Notes: generated by a model not told the origin, from the sequence alone. A DNA stretch of 64,000 nucleotides from Microcystis wesenbergii NRERC-220 (GCF_032027425.1 NZ_JAVSJA010000001.1:3422001-3486000); one strand, 5' to 3'. Positions 8,742 through 17,439 are shown, counted from the stretch's first letter. A program made the numbers and translations.

Positions 8742-10190
8742 ATGATGAAAATCAAACTCTTGAATTTAGGTAGTATTAAAGAGGCAGAAGTGGATCTTCG
8801 GCCTCTAACCGTTATTATTGGCCCGAATAATTCTAATAAAACTTATATCGCCTACTCGATTTATGGGTTATGGATTAATCATCGTGACGGCCTTTTTTTT
8901 TCTAGTGAAATTTTAGAAAAAATAGAATTTACAAATCAAGCCGATCATTGGTCTTTAAAAATAGACCGACGTTTTTATGATGTTATATCCGAAATTGTTC
9001 AAAAGTCCGCATCTGAATTTAGCGGGATAAAACTACAATCTTTTTTCCAAGATTCTAGCGGCAAGATTTTTGAAAAAACGAAATTCAGTATCGAAATTTC
9101 CGAAGATGATATTAAAACAGCTATAGAAAAAGTTTTAGCGCATATAATTGAGTATCGCCAGTCATTAGCTTCATTTGGAATCAAGAAAATCGAGCGAAGC
9201 GACAACAATAATGAGATTTTATTTTATCCAGAAAAAGAAGCTGAAATTTATGATTATAAAAACATGGTTCTTCTTGATTTTGTTGCTGGTGTTGTAACAT
9301 TTTCATTTTCTGACATACTTCCTTTACCCGCCGAAAGAAACGTTTTTATAAATACCTATAAAGTGCTGGCTAATAGAAGATATAAGCTACTTAAAGAGAA
9401 TCAGAGAGAGCTATTGATACAAGGACGTATTAATCGAGATAGACAGTTAGAGTTACTAAAAGAACAGGGGGATATTCGATATCCTCAACCAGTAGAGGAT
9501 TTTTTGGATTTTTTAACTGACATAGAACTAGAAAATAAGCCCGATCCCATTGCCAAAAACAAAAATGATTTTCAAAAATTAGCCGATCAAATTGAAAAGT
9601 ATATTCAAAATAACAATAAAACAATCTTTAAAAAGACTAAATTCGGAGGCAGAGAAATTAAAGTTTCGGTAAAAAGAAGTTTAGAGATCGATCTTTATAA
9701 TGCTTCCTCGTCTATTAAACAATTAGCCCCGCTTTTACTCTATTTACGCTATCGAGCAAAATCGGGGGATTTTCTGGTGATCGATGAGCCTGAAATGAAC
9801 TTACATCCAGAATCTCAGGTAAAATTGTTAGAATCTTTAGCGATTTTAGTAAATTTAGGAGTTAGAATTTTATTGACGACTCATAGCCCCTATTTGATGG
9901 CTCATCTTAACAATATCGTTAATGGTAATCACCAAAATCCAGAACTTTTAGCCGAACAAGCTAAATTGCTTTATCTGCAAGATAGCCGAGCTTTTCTTAA
10001 AATGGAACAGGTTAGCGCCTATGAAATAAAAAATAATCAATTACTTTCTTTACACGACCCTGAATACGGTATTCGTTGGGATACTCTCAGCGATGTATCA
10101 GTTGATATTCAACAAAAGTTTTTTGCAATTTATGAAGCAGGACAACAAAACCAAGAAACCGAAGAAGAATGTTCCTCAGAAGAAGAATAA
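8742..10190 (+). CDS. OLD/ABC-like AAA ATPase of a putative two-gene defence module
   Basis: About 482 residues from ATG 8742 (RBS CGGAG 11 bases upstream; a GTG at 8730 is the alternative). Walker A is IIGPNNSNKT at about 25-34, with Asn in place of the usual Gly before Lys. Near the C-terminus lie the signature-like SSSIKQLAPLLLYLRYR, Walker B FLVIDEPEMNLHP and the H-loop LLTTHSPYLM. This is the SMC/OLD-type ATPase head with an inserted coiled middle segment. A TOPRIM domain, as in true OLD nucleases, is not visible. The next gene overlaps it by 59 bases, so they are probably translated together. ATPases of this kind drive several antiphage systems, and that role here is inferred. Confidence 0.75.
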   Translation: MMKIKLLNLGSIKEAEVDLRPLTVIIGPNNSNKTYIAYSIYGLWINHRDGLFFSSEILEKIEFTNQADHWSLKIDRRFYDVISEIVQKSASEFSGIKLQSFFQDSSGKIFEKTKFSIEISEDDIKTAIEKVLAHIIEYRQSLASFGIKKIERSDNNNEILFYPEKEAEIYDYKNMVLLDFVAGVVTFSFSDILPLPAERNVFINTYKVLANRRYKLLKENQRELLIQGRINRDRQLELLKEQGDIRYPQPVEDFLDFLTDIELENKPDPIAKNKNDFQKLADQIEKYIQNNNKTIFKKTKFGGREIKVSVKRSLEIDLYNASSSIKQLAPLLLYLRYRAKSGDFLVIDEPEMNLHPESQVKLLESLAILVNLGVRILLTTHSPYLMAHLNNIVNGNHQNPELLAEQAKLLYLQDSRAFLKMEQVSAYEIKNNQLLSLHDPEYGIRWDTLSDVSVDIQQKFFAIYEAGQQNQETEEECSSEEE

Positions 10191-11043
10191 ACTCGATTGG
10201 CAGAAATTTAACTTTTTAGAAAATTTGCTTATTTTCTGTACCGTACCCAATCGGATCGCTCCACCCGAAAGCGGTGTCAGCTTTCGGATTACCAAGCCAG
10301 AAAAAGATTCCGTTTGTATTTTATTTAAAACTGATCGTCAGAAGGATCCTCTCGTTAGAAATCAAAAGCAGAAAAGACCTGATTATTTATCTCTTTTTAT
10401 TCAGAATGACTTACTTCTGCTGACGATTATCGAGATGAAGGGAACTAATAAAAATTCCACGAGTACAGGTATCGAACAAATTACAACTTTTAGAGATATT
10501 TTAAAACAAGAAATTGCCGATCATGTCACCAGTAAACTCAAATATAAATTACAAGCTATCCTATTAACTCCCTATAATGCCGATATTCCTCGAAAGGCGA
10601 TCAAAGAGGAAGCGGAGAAAGGATTTATTATTTTACCTATCCAGTATGATTCTAAAGCGGAGCTTTATCGTTATGTTTCCAAGACTTACAAGAAAGCGGA
10701 TTTAAGCAAAATAAATTATATTCACGACGAGCAACATAAAGAATCCGATTGTTTGTTAATCGAAAACTTGTTGGCTAGACAAGCATCGGACAAACGTAAA
10801 CAGGATAACTATTATTCATGTAAATTCACTCCCACCAAAGATAGAAAAGGCATCTATATAGATTATCAGGTGTCGAGCGATCGAGACTTGATCACCCTAT
10901 TAACCGATCCGCAGGGAAAGAAAGTTCAATTGGCTTACTGTAGTGATGATTCTCAAAGTTCAATCGATCAAATTCAGGAAGAGATTAAAAATTTAAACAT
11001 ATATGGAATGGTAGAGATGGTAAGTCGCCTAATCAATAGTTAG
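10132..11043 (+). CDS. PD-(D/E)xK-like nuclease partner of the ATPase
   Basis: About 303 residues from ATG 10132, inside the end of the ATPase gene. A very basic start (KQDNKTKKPKKNVPQKKNK) precedes a domain with RPDY (Asp84), LLLLTIIEMKG (Glu101-x-Lys103) and GIEQITTF (Gln116). That order and spacing match the PD-(D/E)xK nuclease core. I do not recognise a named family. Tight overlap with an OLD-like ATPase suggests a sensor-ATPase plus nuclease effector pair. An IS4-type element sits 10 bases after the stop but leaves the gene intact. Confidence 0.6.
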   Translation: MKQDNKTKKPKKNVPQKKNKLDWQKFNFLENLLIFCTVPNRIAPPESGVSFRITKPEKDSVCILFKTDRQKDPLVRNQKQKRPDYLSLFIQNDLLLLTIIEMKGTNKNSTSTGIEQITTFRDILKQEIADHVTSKLKYKLQAILLTPYNADIPRKAIKEEAEKGFIILPIQYDSKAELYRYVSKTYKKADLSKINYIHDEQHKESDCLLIENLLARQASDKRKQDNYYSCKFTPTKDRKGIYIDYQVSSDRDLITLLTDPQGKKVQLAYCSDDSQSSIDQIQEEIKNLNIYGMVEMVSRLINS

Positions 11044-11053
11044 TATAAAAAAT

Positions 11054-12198
11054 CTAAGTACAGGACAAAAAGCTTGAAAAGTAGGCGGGAGTGGGGTTTT
11101 ATGAGAAATAGCACTAATCTCGAAACCCCTATGAACCAGTATAATGCGTTGAAACAAGCTCTCAAACCTCATTTGCGATGGCACGGAGCAAGACTCTCTT
11201 TCCTCGCTCTATTCTTACTGGCTCTGTTGAAAGTAAAAACCGTCAACCTCAAGGAATTAGCCCTAGGTTTTGAAGGTCGGGTATTGGTAGAGTCCCATTA
11301 CAAACGATTACAACGCTTTTTTGGGGACTTCGAGATAGATTACCCTGAAATAGCTCGCATTGTAGTCCAGTGGCTCAATATCCCTCAACCCTGGGTATTG
11401 AGTATTGACCGCACCAATTGGTCATTTGGTAGTCATCACTACAACATCCTCACAGTCGGCATTGTCCATGAAGGGGTAGCTATTCCCATTCTCTGGTGGA
11501 TGCTCAAGAAGAAAAAAGGCAACTCAAACAGCGATGAACGGATGCGTTTTATTGAGGAGATGCTGAAGATTTTTCCTTCTGCGGAGATTCGTTGCTTGTG
11601 TGGAGACCGTGAGTTTATTGGGCTGGCGTGGCTGAGGTATCTTTTGCTTGAACCGATGCTGGCTTTCTGTTTAAGAATTCGGGCGACAGACAAGATTGAG
11701 TACAATGGCAAGCGGTTGGCCGCCAAGGTTATTTTTGCCCATCTTGCCATTGGTGAATCTCAACGTCTGCAGGGGAGTTGTCTAATTTGGGGTTATCCCG
11801 TTTCTGTAGAGGCTCTTCGCTTACCCGATAATTCTTTGCTCATCGTCATTGGACAGCCCGATTGTCTGGGTCTGATTCAGGATTATGCCCAACGTTGGGG
11901 TATTGAAACTCTTTTTGGCATCTTTAAGACCCGTGGGTTTTGTCTAGAATCTACTCACTTTACTGACCCAAAACGTCTGCGTAAGCTTTTAGCCTTACTG
12001 ACTTTAGCTTTGGTCTGGTCTCTCAAGACAGGATTGGAGATACATCATCTTAATCCAATTCCTATCAAGAAACATGGTCGCCGAGCAAAAAGCCTCTTTC
12101 GGCTAGGTTTAGACCACCTTCGTCATCTTATTCTCAATCCTTCATTACCTAACTTTTCTCTTTTTCTCCAGTCCTTACATTTTTTGTCCTGTACTTAG
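11054..12198 (+). mobile_element. Complete IS4-family insertion sequence, 1145 bp, 9-bp target duplication
   Basis: The ends are perfect 18-bp inverted repeats CTAAGTACAGGACAAAAA (11054-11071 and, inverted, 12181-12198). They are flanked by identical 9-bp direct repeats ATAAAAAAT at 11045-11053 and 12199-12207. Perfect ends and duplication point to a recent, probably active insertion. The transposase stop codon lies inside the right inverted repeat. Confidence 0.95.
11101..12198 (+). CDS. IS4-family transposase
   Basis: About 365 residues (ATG 11101; ATG 11131 and TTG 11074 are alternatives). The DDE residues are visible: Asp in LSIDRTNW, Asp in CLCGDREF, and Glu in the Y(2)RW-IETLF-K block (YAQRWGIETLFGIFKTRGF). 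These define the IS4 type with its YREK-like signature. The frame is intact across the whole element, with no lesion. It catalyses cut-and-paste transposition of the surrounding element. Confidence 0.93.
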   Translation: MRNSTNLETPMNQYNALKQALKPHLRWHGARLSFLALFLLALLKVKTVNLKELALGFEGRVLVESHYKRLQRFFGDFEIDYPEIARIVVQWLNIPQPWVLSIDRTNWSFGSHHYNILTVGIVHEGVAIPILWWMLKKKKGNSNSDERMRFIEEMLKIFPSAEIRCLCGDREFIGLAWLRYLLLEPMLAFCLRIRATDKIEYNGKRLAAKVIFAHLAIGESQRLQGSCLIWGYPVSVEALRLPDNSLLIVIGQPDCLGLIQDYAQRWGIETLFGIFKTRGFCLESTHFTDPKRLRKLLALLTLALVWSLKTGLEIHHLNPIPIKKHGRRAKSLFRLGLDHLRHLILNPSLPNFSLFLQSLHFLSCT

Positions 12199-12343
12199 AT
12201 AAAAAATAGGTGTAGAGAAATCTATATATAAATGGCTCCGCAATAAACTTGACAAACTTGAGGTTTTGGTGCGGTTGGCTAAGGAACCGAAGCGACCACT
12301 ACTGTTGCCGAATCCGAGCGCTCCGATGTAGCCGATTTTGTCG

Positions 12344-12378
12344 GGTGCGTTCCCTGCTGCAACGAGGGGGAACGCACC
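12344..12378. repeat. GGTGCGTTCC hairpin repeat
   Basis: A perfect 10-bp inverted repeat GGTGCGTTCC / GGAACGCACC separated by 15 bases. It lies in the short gap between the IS4 element and the small lipoprotein gene. It looks like a dispersed cyanobacterial palindrome rather than a terminator, since no T-tract follows. An upstream open stretch (12230-12319) is unassigned and may be a gene remnant. Confidence 0.55.
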
Positions 12379-12430
12379 TTACCGATTATGATATAATCGC
12401 CGCATATACTTCTCGCTTGCTACAACCGCG

Positions 12431-12607
12431 ATGAATGTTTTCTGGAGCTATTTCCCCCTGGCATTTGTTGTTATGCTTTCTAATTGTTTCACGCCACAAC
12501 AAGGGCGAACGGAATCGCCTAAAATTACCTGTGAAACAGAAAGCTATCCTTCCACAAAGCAAAAAGTTCCCACGACAATGATCCAGCTCATGTTAAGCTA
12601 CCGCTAA
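12431..12607 (+). CDS. Small putative lipoprotein, possibly truncated
   Basis: 58 residues: a hydrophobic N-terminus MNVFWSYFPLAFVVMLSNC with a lipobox-like LSNC, then a polar segment (ITCETESYPSTKQKVPTT) and an abrupt stop. This suits a short membrane-anchored lipoprotein, or the 5' remnant of a longer one (COP23-like proteins begin in a similar way, but the match is weak). No clear ribosome binding site is seen. It is separated from the cluster by 180 bp and is probably not part of it. Confidence 0.35.
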   Translation: MNVFWSYFPLAFVVMLSNCFTPQQGRTESPKITCETESYPSTKQKVPTTMIQLMLSYR

Positions 12608-12753
12608 CCCATCCTACAAATAATTGTGCCTCCCTACTTACAGTTCATTCAATGTGTGATTACCCCGCAACCTCGATGAAGTTGTAGGGCGCTAATTCTG
12701 GCTGGGAGTCCGAACTTTGACGGCTCTCTTGGATTTACTGGAAAGATGTAGGT

Positions 12754-12759
12754 TATACT
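12754..12759 (+). promoter_or_regulatory. Possible -10 element of the oxygenase cluster
   Basis: TATACT lies 28 bases before the first ATG of the cluster. The -35 candidates (TTGGAT, 19-bp spacing; TTTACT, 14-bp) are poor, so this is a tentative call. A GAGG ribosome binding site follows at 12775-12778. Confidence 0.3.
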
Positions 12760-12787
12760 CCAAGCAGTAAAGTTGAGGTGTTCAATC

Positions 12788-13486
12788 ATGAAAAGTCTTT
12801 TGCTAGGTGTTCAAAATTTGGAACTAAGCGATCGCACCGCCATGTATCTACTATTTAAAAATTACTTTAAAGGTGTAACTTGGGATGGGTTTCAAATTGA
12901 TCTAGAGCGCAAAAACTGGGTTTTATTGTTAAGAGATGAAACTAGCAATGCCCTGAAGGGATTTTCGACTCTTATGTTCTCTCAGCAAACTTATTTAGGA
13001 GAACAGATCGGTGTGGTATACTCAGGTGATACCATCGTTGATCCAAGTGCTTGGTCGAGTACCTCGTTACCGCGTAGCTGGATTGCTGCTGTCACTTTTG
13101 TGCACCGACAATATGCTGCCAATAAGCTATACTGGCTGTTAATCTGTTCTGGGTTTCGTACTTATCGCTTTCTCCCTACTTTTTGGCAAGATTTCTATCC
13201 CCGTTATAATGTTGAAACCCCTCCTAGTATTACCAATCTAATGGCAAGTCTGGCTAAAGAATACTATGGAAATTCTTACCAAGAAGCAACTGGTATCGTC
13301 CGCTTCCAACACCCTCAAATTCTCCTGGAGGGATTAGGGGAAATACCGGTGGGAAGACAGGCTAACCCCCACGTTCAGTTTTTTCAAAAAAAAAACCCTG
13401 GCTATCAACAGGGAGATGAGTTAGTCTGTTTGACTGAGATCTGCTATGATAATCTCACGGCGGCTGGAAGGCGGATGTGGCCTTGA
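12788..13486 (+). CDS. GNAT-like acyltransferase, first gene of the oxygenase cluster
   Basis: 232 residues from ATG 12788, with GAGG nine bases upstream. The N-terminal half reads like a GNAT fold: a beta strand WVLLLRDE, then KGFSTLMFSQQT, GVVYSGDTIVDP and LPRSWIAAVTFVHRQY. The equivalent of the acetyl-CoA loop is not a clean Q/RxxGxG/A, so acyl donor binding is inferred from fold pattern only. A second half with KLYWLLICSGFRTYRFLPTFW suggests an acyl- or other-chain-binding site. I know no characterised homologue. It leads a run of same-strand genes with short gaps, so it probably modifies the cluster's product by N- or O-acylation. Confidence 0.5.
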   Translation: MKSLLLGVQNLELSDRTAMYLLFKNYFKGVTWDGFQIDLERKNWVLLLRDETSNALKGFSTLMFSQQTYLGEQIGVVYSGDTIVDPSAWSSTSLPRSWIAAVTFVHRQYAANKLYWLLICSGFRTYRFLPTFWQDFYPRYNVETPPSITNLMASLAKEYYGNSYQEATGIVRFQHPQILLEGLGEIPVGRQANPHVQFFQKKNPGYQQGDELVCLTEICYDNLTAAGRRMWP

Positions 13487-13541
13487 CCTTATTATTGTAA
13501 CTCCTTTTTCTCGTTAGAACTGCCTCTGTCAAGTTATATTT

Positions 13542-14627
13542 ATGCTGTCTGATCACTCCTTCTCAAATTTTAACAATCCTGAGCAATTTATCCAAGGATG
13601 GTACTGGGCATTACCATCCAGAAAGTTAAAATTGGGCCAGGTAAAAGCTCTAACTTTGTTGGGTAGAAGTTTGGCAATTTATCGGGGAGAAAGCGGTCGG
13701 GTGATGGCGGTAGATGCCTATTGTCCCCATATGGGGGCCCATTTAGCAGAGGGGAAAGTAGAAGGTGATGGAATTCGCTGCTTTTTTCATAATTGGAAAT
13801 ATAATGAGCGGGGAATGTGTGTAGATATTCCTTCCCAAGAAAAACCTCTACCGGTGACTATTAAAACTTGGCAGACAGCAGAAAAATACGGAATGATTTG
13901 GGTTTGGGTGGGAGAAGATAAGCCAAGCCCTTTACCATACCTACCAGAGTTAGAAAATGTCAACTGTGATTATACATTGGGAACTCACTTTTTCAAAAAT
14001 TGCCACCCTAATGTATTACTTATTAACGCAATTGATGCTCATCATTTCAATACAGTACATCACCTACCCGTAAAAATTATCTTCTCTTCTCAAGAACTGA
14101 ACCCTAACGCTATTATCTTCAACAACACTACCCGAGGAGGGGAGGATTCTTGGTTAATTCGCCTGATTCGTCCTCTCTACCGCAACGAAGTTACTTATAG
14201 TATGTGTTACTGGTATGGGAGCAGCGGAACTGTGACCCTAGGGCCAGATTTTCTGCACTTTTACATTATCTTTGCCCTGCGAATGCTTGCAGGAGGAAAA
14301 ACCGAAGGACAAACAATTCTGGTAACTTCCCAACGGACTGGATTATCGGGATGGATTATGAATCGCGTTTTGCTATGGTTGACCCAGCAGGTTGGTAATT
14401 ACTTCGCCGGGGGAGATACCCAAGTATTTCAAACAATTCGGTTTGATTTGCGAACTCCCACCAAAGCAGATAGTTCTATCCTGCAATTCATTGAGCAGGT
14501 CAATCGCCAGCAAGCCTTAACCTGGGGAACTTGGAAGGCTGTCAGTCATCCCATGCCTCAAACGCCGGCCCCGTCTTACTCTGAACCCCCATTGATGGAA
14601 ACGGAAAAAAATGAAATTCCCAGGTAA
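13542..14627 (+). CDS. Rieske non-haem iron oxygenase 1
   Basis: 361 residues. The Rieske 2Fe-2S site is Cys61-x-His63 (CPHMGAH) with Cys80-x2-His83 (CFFHNW). The catalytic mononuclear iron site follows as IDAHHFNTVHH (Asp-x2-His-x4-His pattern). This is an alpha-type oxygenase subunit that would hydroxylate, desaturate or demethylate its substrate using electrons from a ferredoxin. It is clearly paralogous to the Rieske protein at 25632 (CPH(M/L)G, similar catalytic loop and C-terminal layout), which hints at two related steps or substrates. It overlaps the next gene by 17 bases. The substrate is unknown. Confidence 0.88.
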   Translation: MLSDHSFSNFNNPEQFIQGWYWALPSRKLKLGQVKALTLLGRSLAIYRGESGRVMAVDAYCPHMGAHLAEGKVEGDGIRCFFHNWKYNERGMCVDIPSQEKPLPVTIKTWQTAEKYGMIWVWVGEDKPSPLPYLPELENVNCDYTLGTHFFKNCHPNVLLINAIDAHHFNTVHHLPVKIIFSSQELNPNAIIFNNTTRGGEDSWLIRLIRPLYRNEVTYSMCYWYGSSGTVTLGPDFLHFYIIFALRMLAGGKTEGQTILVTSQRTGLSGWIMNRVLLWLTQQVGNYFAGGDTQVFQTIRFDLRTPTKADSSILQFIEQVNRQQALTWGTWKAVSHPMPQTPAPSYSEPPLMETEKNEIPR

Positions 14628-15534
14628 AATCGCCGGTTTTGACCTACCGCACCATAATTCCCCTGACCATTTACACCGGATACTAACAGCGGCATTGCCT
14701 CGGCAGAACAATTATGTTCTTTCTCAGAACTTAAATTATTGGGATGCTGAATTTTTCAATTTACATCGAGTCAAAGTTTTTGAACAATCTCCCGTGGATG
14801 AGCAATCTGCTATTTTGGAGCTAGTCGGCGGCGGCCTACTAGAAGAATCGTATTTTATTGAGAAGGCAGGCGTTGGCTACATGGCCAAAATGGTGTTGTT
14901 AGCAGAAACCGTTGAGGAACGAATGCTCTATGGGCTGTTTGCTGCTGATGAAGCCATCCACCTTAACCAGATAACCAATTTTTTACCGCAGCGGGAAATG
15001 ACTAATACAAACGATCCGTTTCTCTGCCTACTGTCAGAAGTGGCTGAAAGCTCGGATAAAACGGTATTGCTCTTTGTGCTACAAGTGGTGTTAGAAGGTT
15101 GGGGTTTGAGCCACTATCGACGTTTGGCGAAGGAATGTCGCCATCCTGAATTAGCAGAGATTTTTTCGGGCTTTTTAGAGGCTGAATCTCGCCATCATAG
15201 CACGGGAAATGCTTTGTTTAAACAGATTTCAGTGGCTAGCTCCAGTCAGGCAACAATTATTGATATATTAGCACAATTTTTATTTATGGTTCAAATGGGA
15301 CCCCAAAACGTACTGGCAGGAATTGAGCAAGTAAAAGGTCATTTAACCCGATCTCAAAAAGTCAAAATTCTCGAGGAGCTAGATACGGAAACCCATAGTG
15401 GTATTAGGTTGAAACTGATGCGATCGCTAATGAATATAAAATCAGCATATGCCATCTTTCAAGCTTTAGAAGAAAGGGGTGCTTTTCAACCTATTCCTGC
15501 CCATAAATGTGTTCTTCAATCTGCTGGTAATTAA
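14611..15534 (+). CDS. Ferritin-like diiron protein (HDO/AurF-like fold)
   Basis: 307 residues. Four helices carry a full set of diiron ligands in ferritin order: Glu79 (EESYFIEKAG), Glu114-x2-His117 (DEAIH), Glu162 (EGWGLSHY) and Glu192-x2-His195 (EAESRHH). This is the arrangement of ferritin-like oxygenases and haem-oxygenase-like diiron proteins that hydroxylate or N-oxygenate small molecules. It sits back-to-back with an AurF-like protein, overlapping the Rieske gene upstream and 7 bases from the gene downstream. That makes it part of the same transcript. The reaction is not known. Confidence 0.65.
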   Translation: MKFPGKIAGFDLPHHNSPDHLHRILTAALPRQNNYVLSQNLNYWDAEFFNLHRVKVFEQSPVDEQSAILELVGGGLLEESYFIEKAGVGYMAKMVLLAETVEERMLYGLFAADEAIHLNQITNFLPQREMTNTNDPFLCLLSEVAESSDKTVLLFVLQVVLEGWGLSHYRRLAKECRHPELAEIFSGFLEAESRHHSTGNALFKQISVASSSQATIIDILAQFLFMVQMGPQNVLAGIEQVKGHLTRSQKVKILEELDTETHSGIRLKLMRSLMNIKSAYAIFQALEERGAFQPIPAHKCVLQSAGN

Positions 15535-15541
15535 ATTAGAT

Positions 15542-16747
15542 ATGGAAAAACGTATTCAAGGCAAACTGCACATTAATTACAATCGGAATAAACAGCAAGA
15601 CCATACTGCTTTAATGGATGAAGTAGCTGCCAGCTTTCGCTATGAAGATTGTCAGAATGAATATTGGAATCCAGAGGAATTTTCTTTGCTCTACGGGACT
15701 CCTTTATGGGAGCAGTCTAGTCCCCATCAGCGCGTTATTTTAAACCAACTTTATTGGGTAGCTTATTACTCACAAATCGTCTCGGCTGAAATTGCTACTA
15801 TCTTTTTCAATCAGACCAGCGCGGCAGGACTTTATGCCCATGAAGATTTTCGTTTAATCTGCGATACGTTGGACTTAGAGTCATCCCAAGAACGGGCGCA
15901 TATTAATGCCTTTCGTACTATTGCCAAGCAGACCGAACAATCGCTATTCGGAAAACTTATCTTCACTTACCCAATGCGCGGACCTTTTACGGAAACGATG
16001 GTCTATGCTGAAACCAATACCCTTAAAACATGGTGGAAAAAACTTCAACTGCAATATTTTGGCCTGATTTCTGCCAATAATACCTTCTTGGCCTGTCAGT
16101 ATTTTACAGTGCGAGGGGTGCGGACTCTAAATGGGAAAATAGTCCAACATAAACTCAGCAATTATTATCAGAGATATTGCCCTCAAGAATCTGCTCCTAT
16201 CCCTGCTCAGGTTTCCCATTGTCACTTTCTAGATGAAAGCTTCCACTTCAATAGTTCGACAATTATCTCCCACGATGTTATTAACTGCTTGACACCGCCA
16301 ACTGCTTTTGAGCGATTGGTTGCCAATTTAGGACTCTGGGGATGTCAGCGGGATCATTTTCACTTTTCTGTGGCAATTAATGGAATTTTTTGGTACGATC
16401 CTGCGTTATATGAGAAAATTTATTATCTACTGCGATCGCCTATTTTTGGCCTGGGTCAAGGGGAGGCGCAGGAAATGATGGATTGTTGTTTTACTCAAGA
16501 GTCAGAGGGTTTACACCGTAGTTTTTTAACCCATCAAGAAGCCATGGCATCCTATAAGGTATATGTGGAAAAGCTGGATTATCTTTGGCCGTGCAATCGG
16601 GAAATGTCCCTGATGGCATCTAATTGTATCTCTGGATACTTGGCAATTCAAACGCGAGAATTACAAAGGTTTAAATATCGTCTAAGATACAGTTCGCTGA
16701 CAAGCGAGTGGAACAAACCACAAAGACACAAAGGACACAAAGATTAA
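15542..16747 (+). CDS. AurF-like diiron N-oxygenase family protein
   Basis: 401 residues from ATG 15542. The ligand pattern of p-aminobenzoate N-oxygenase AurF can be traced: Glu83, Glu117-x2-His120 (ERAHINAF) and His228-x3-Glu232-x2-His235 (HFLDESFHF). Spacing is nearly equal to AurF (E101, E136/H139, H223/E227/H230). The counterpart of AurF Glu196 is not obvious between residues 175 and 205, so one iron ligand may differ. AurF enzymes oxidise amines to hydroxylamines or nitro groups, so N-oxygenation is the leading guess. The last residues (NKPQRHKGHKD) come from a CAAAGACACAAAGG simple repeat and may be a recent extension. Confidence 0.6.
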   Translation: MEKRIQGKLHINYNRNKQQDHTALMDEVAASFRYEDCQNEYWNPEEFSLLYGTPLWEQSSPHQRVILNQLYWVAYYSQIVSAEIATIFFNQTSAAGLYAHEDFRLICDTLDLESSQERAHINAFRTIAKQTEQSLFGKLIFTYPMRGPFTETMVYAETNTLKTWWKKLQLQYFGLISANNTFLACQYFTVRGVRTLNGKIVQHKLSNYYQRYCPQESAPIPAQVSHCHFLDESFHFNSSTIISHDVINCLTPPTAFERLVANLGLWGCQRDHFHFSVAINGIFWYDPALYEKIYYLLRSPIFGLGQGEAQEMMDCCFTQESEGLHRSFLTHQEAMASYKVYVEKLDYLWPCNREMSLMASNCISGYLAIQTRELQRFKYRLRYSSLTSEWNKPQRHKGHKD

Positions 16748-16834
16748 TCGCTTCTATATAAGTTAAACTGGTCGCAACGCGCTCGCTACGCGAGATCACA
16801 CAAAGAACGAGAGAGCCTAAATTGGTTAGCTGTT

Positions 16835-17122
16835 ATGACTGATTTGTGTAGAATATCTTTTCCGTCTACTGATTTTGCTGCCATTATTTTGCCATGCCAT
16901 GAGAATTTATCTGAACATTTGACGGTTCATAATTCACCTGTTTTATTTGGCTGTCGGACTGGTATTTGTGGTACCTGTTTGGTGGAAGTCGTTGGCGATA
17001 TCCCCCCTCCCCAACCCGAGGAACGGGAAATATTGGAGAATTTAGCTCCCCATTATCCGCAGGTGCGGTTGGCCTGTCAGCTTGAGCTTACAGGTGATAT
17101 CGAGATGGTAGTCCTAAAATAG
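16835..17122 (+). CDS. Plant-type 2Fe-2S ferredoxin
   Basis: 95 residues with the 2Fe-2S ligand set Cys40-x4-Cys45-x2-Cys48 (GCRTGICGTC) and Cys81 (ACQLEL). It is divergent from photosynthetic PetF, with a shorter N-terminal part. It is the only electron carrier in the cluster. It is therefore the likely donor for the three Rieske proteins, with electrons from photosystem I or host ferredoxin-NADP reductase, because no dedicated reductase is present. A MITE separates it from the next gene. Confidence 0.85.
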   Translation: MTDLCRISFPSTDFAAIILPCHENLSEHLTVHNSPVLFGCRTGICGTCLVEVVGDIPPPQPEEREILENLAPHYPQVRLACQLELTGDIEMVVLK

Positions 17123-17175
17123 ACAAGGGCGAAATGGGAATGCGCTATGGTAGCCGGGGAAAGTTGGGGGGATAT

Positions 17176-17308
17176 CCAATACTGTTCAGTTAGTGTCACA
17201 AACTTAACACGAGGAAGGGTGTGGAGAGGGGATGGAATTAGCAAGGCTTTTGGTTTCCCCCGTCCCCTCTCGGCCACTTCACCATTTCTCTTATCTGAAC
17301 AGTGTTGG
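17176..17308. mobile_element. 133-bp MITE inside the oxygenase cluster
   Basis: Terminal inverted repeats CCAATACTGTTCAG and CTGAACAGTGTTGG (13 of 14 paired) bound the element. It is flanked by direct repeats GGGGGATAT (17167-17175) and GGGGGAGAT (17309-17317), an 8-of-9 match that fits a target duplication. It carries no gene and lies in the 317-bp gap between the ferredoxin and the second Rieske gene. The rest of that gap shows nothing else convincing. Confidence 0.8.
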
Positions 17309-17439
17309 GGGGGAGATCTTGTTTCGGGTAGGTAAATTGTGGGATGATAGGTTAATTGGAAAATTTGACAGGGGGCTGGGCCAGGACGGGCGGAATGTAG
17401 CCGCAAATCTTTATTAAGGGTCGGTTTTGAGAGTCTGCT

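Noticed and set aside
12249-12434. Plus-strand open frame after the IS4 element
   Set aside because: Composition (many Cys/Arg) and the embedded hairpin repeat suggest non-coding DNA; another frame reads like a short gene remnant that I could not assign.
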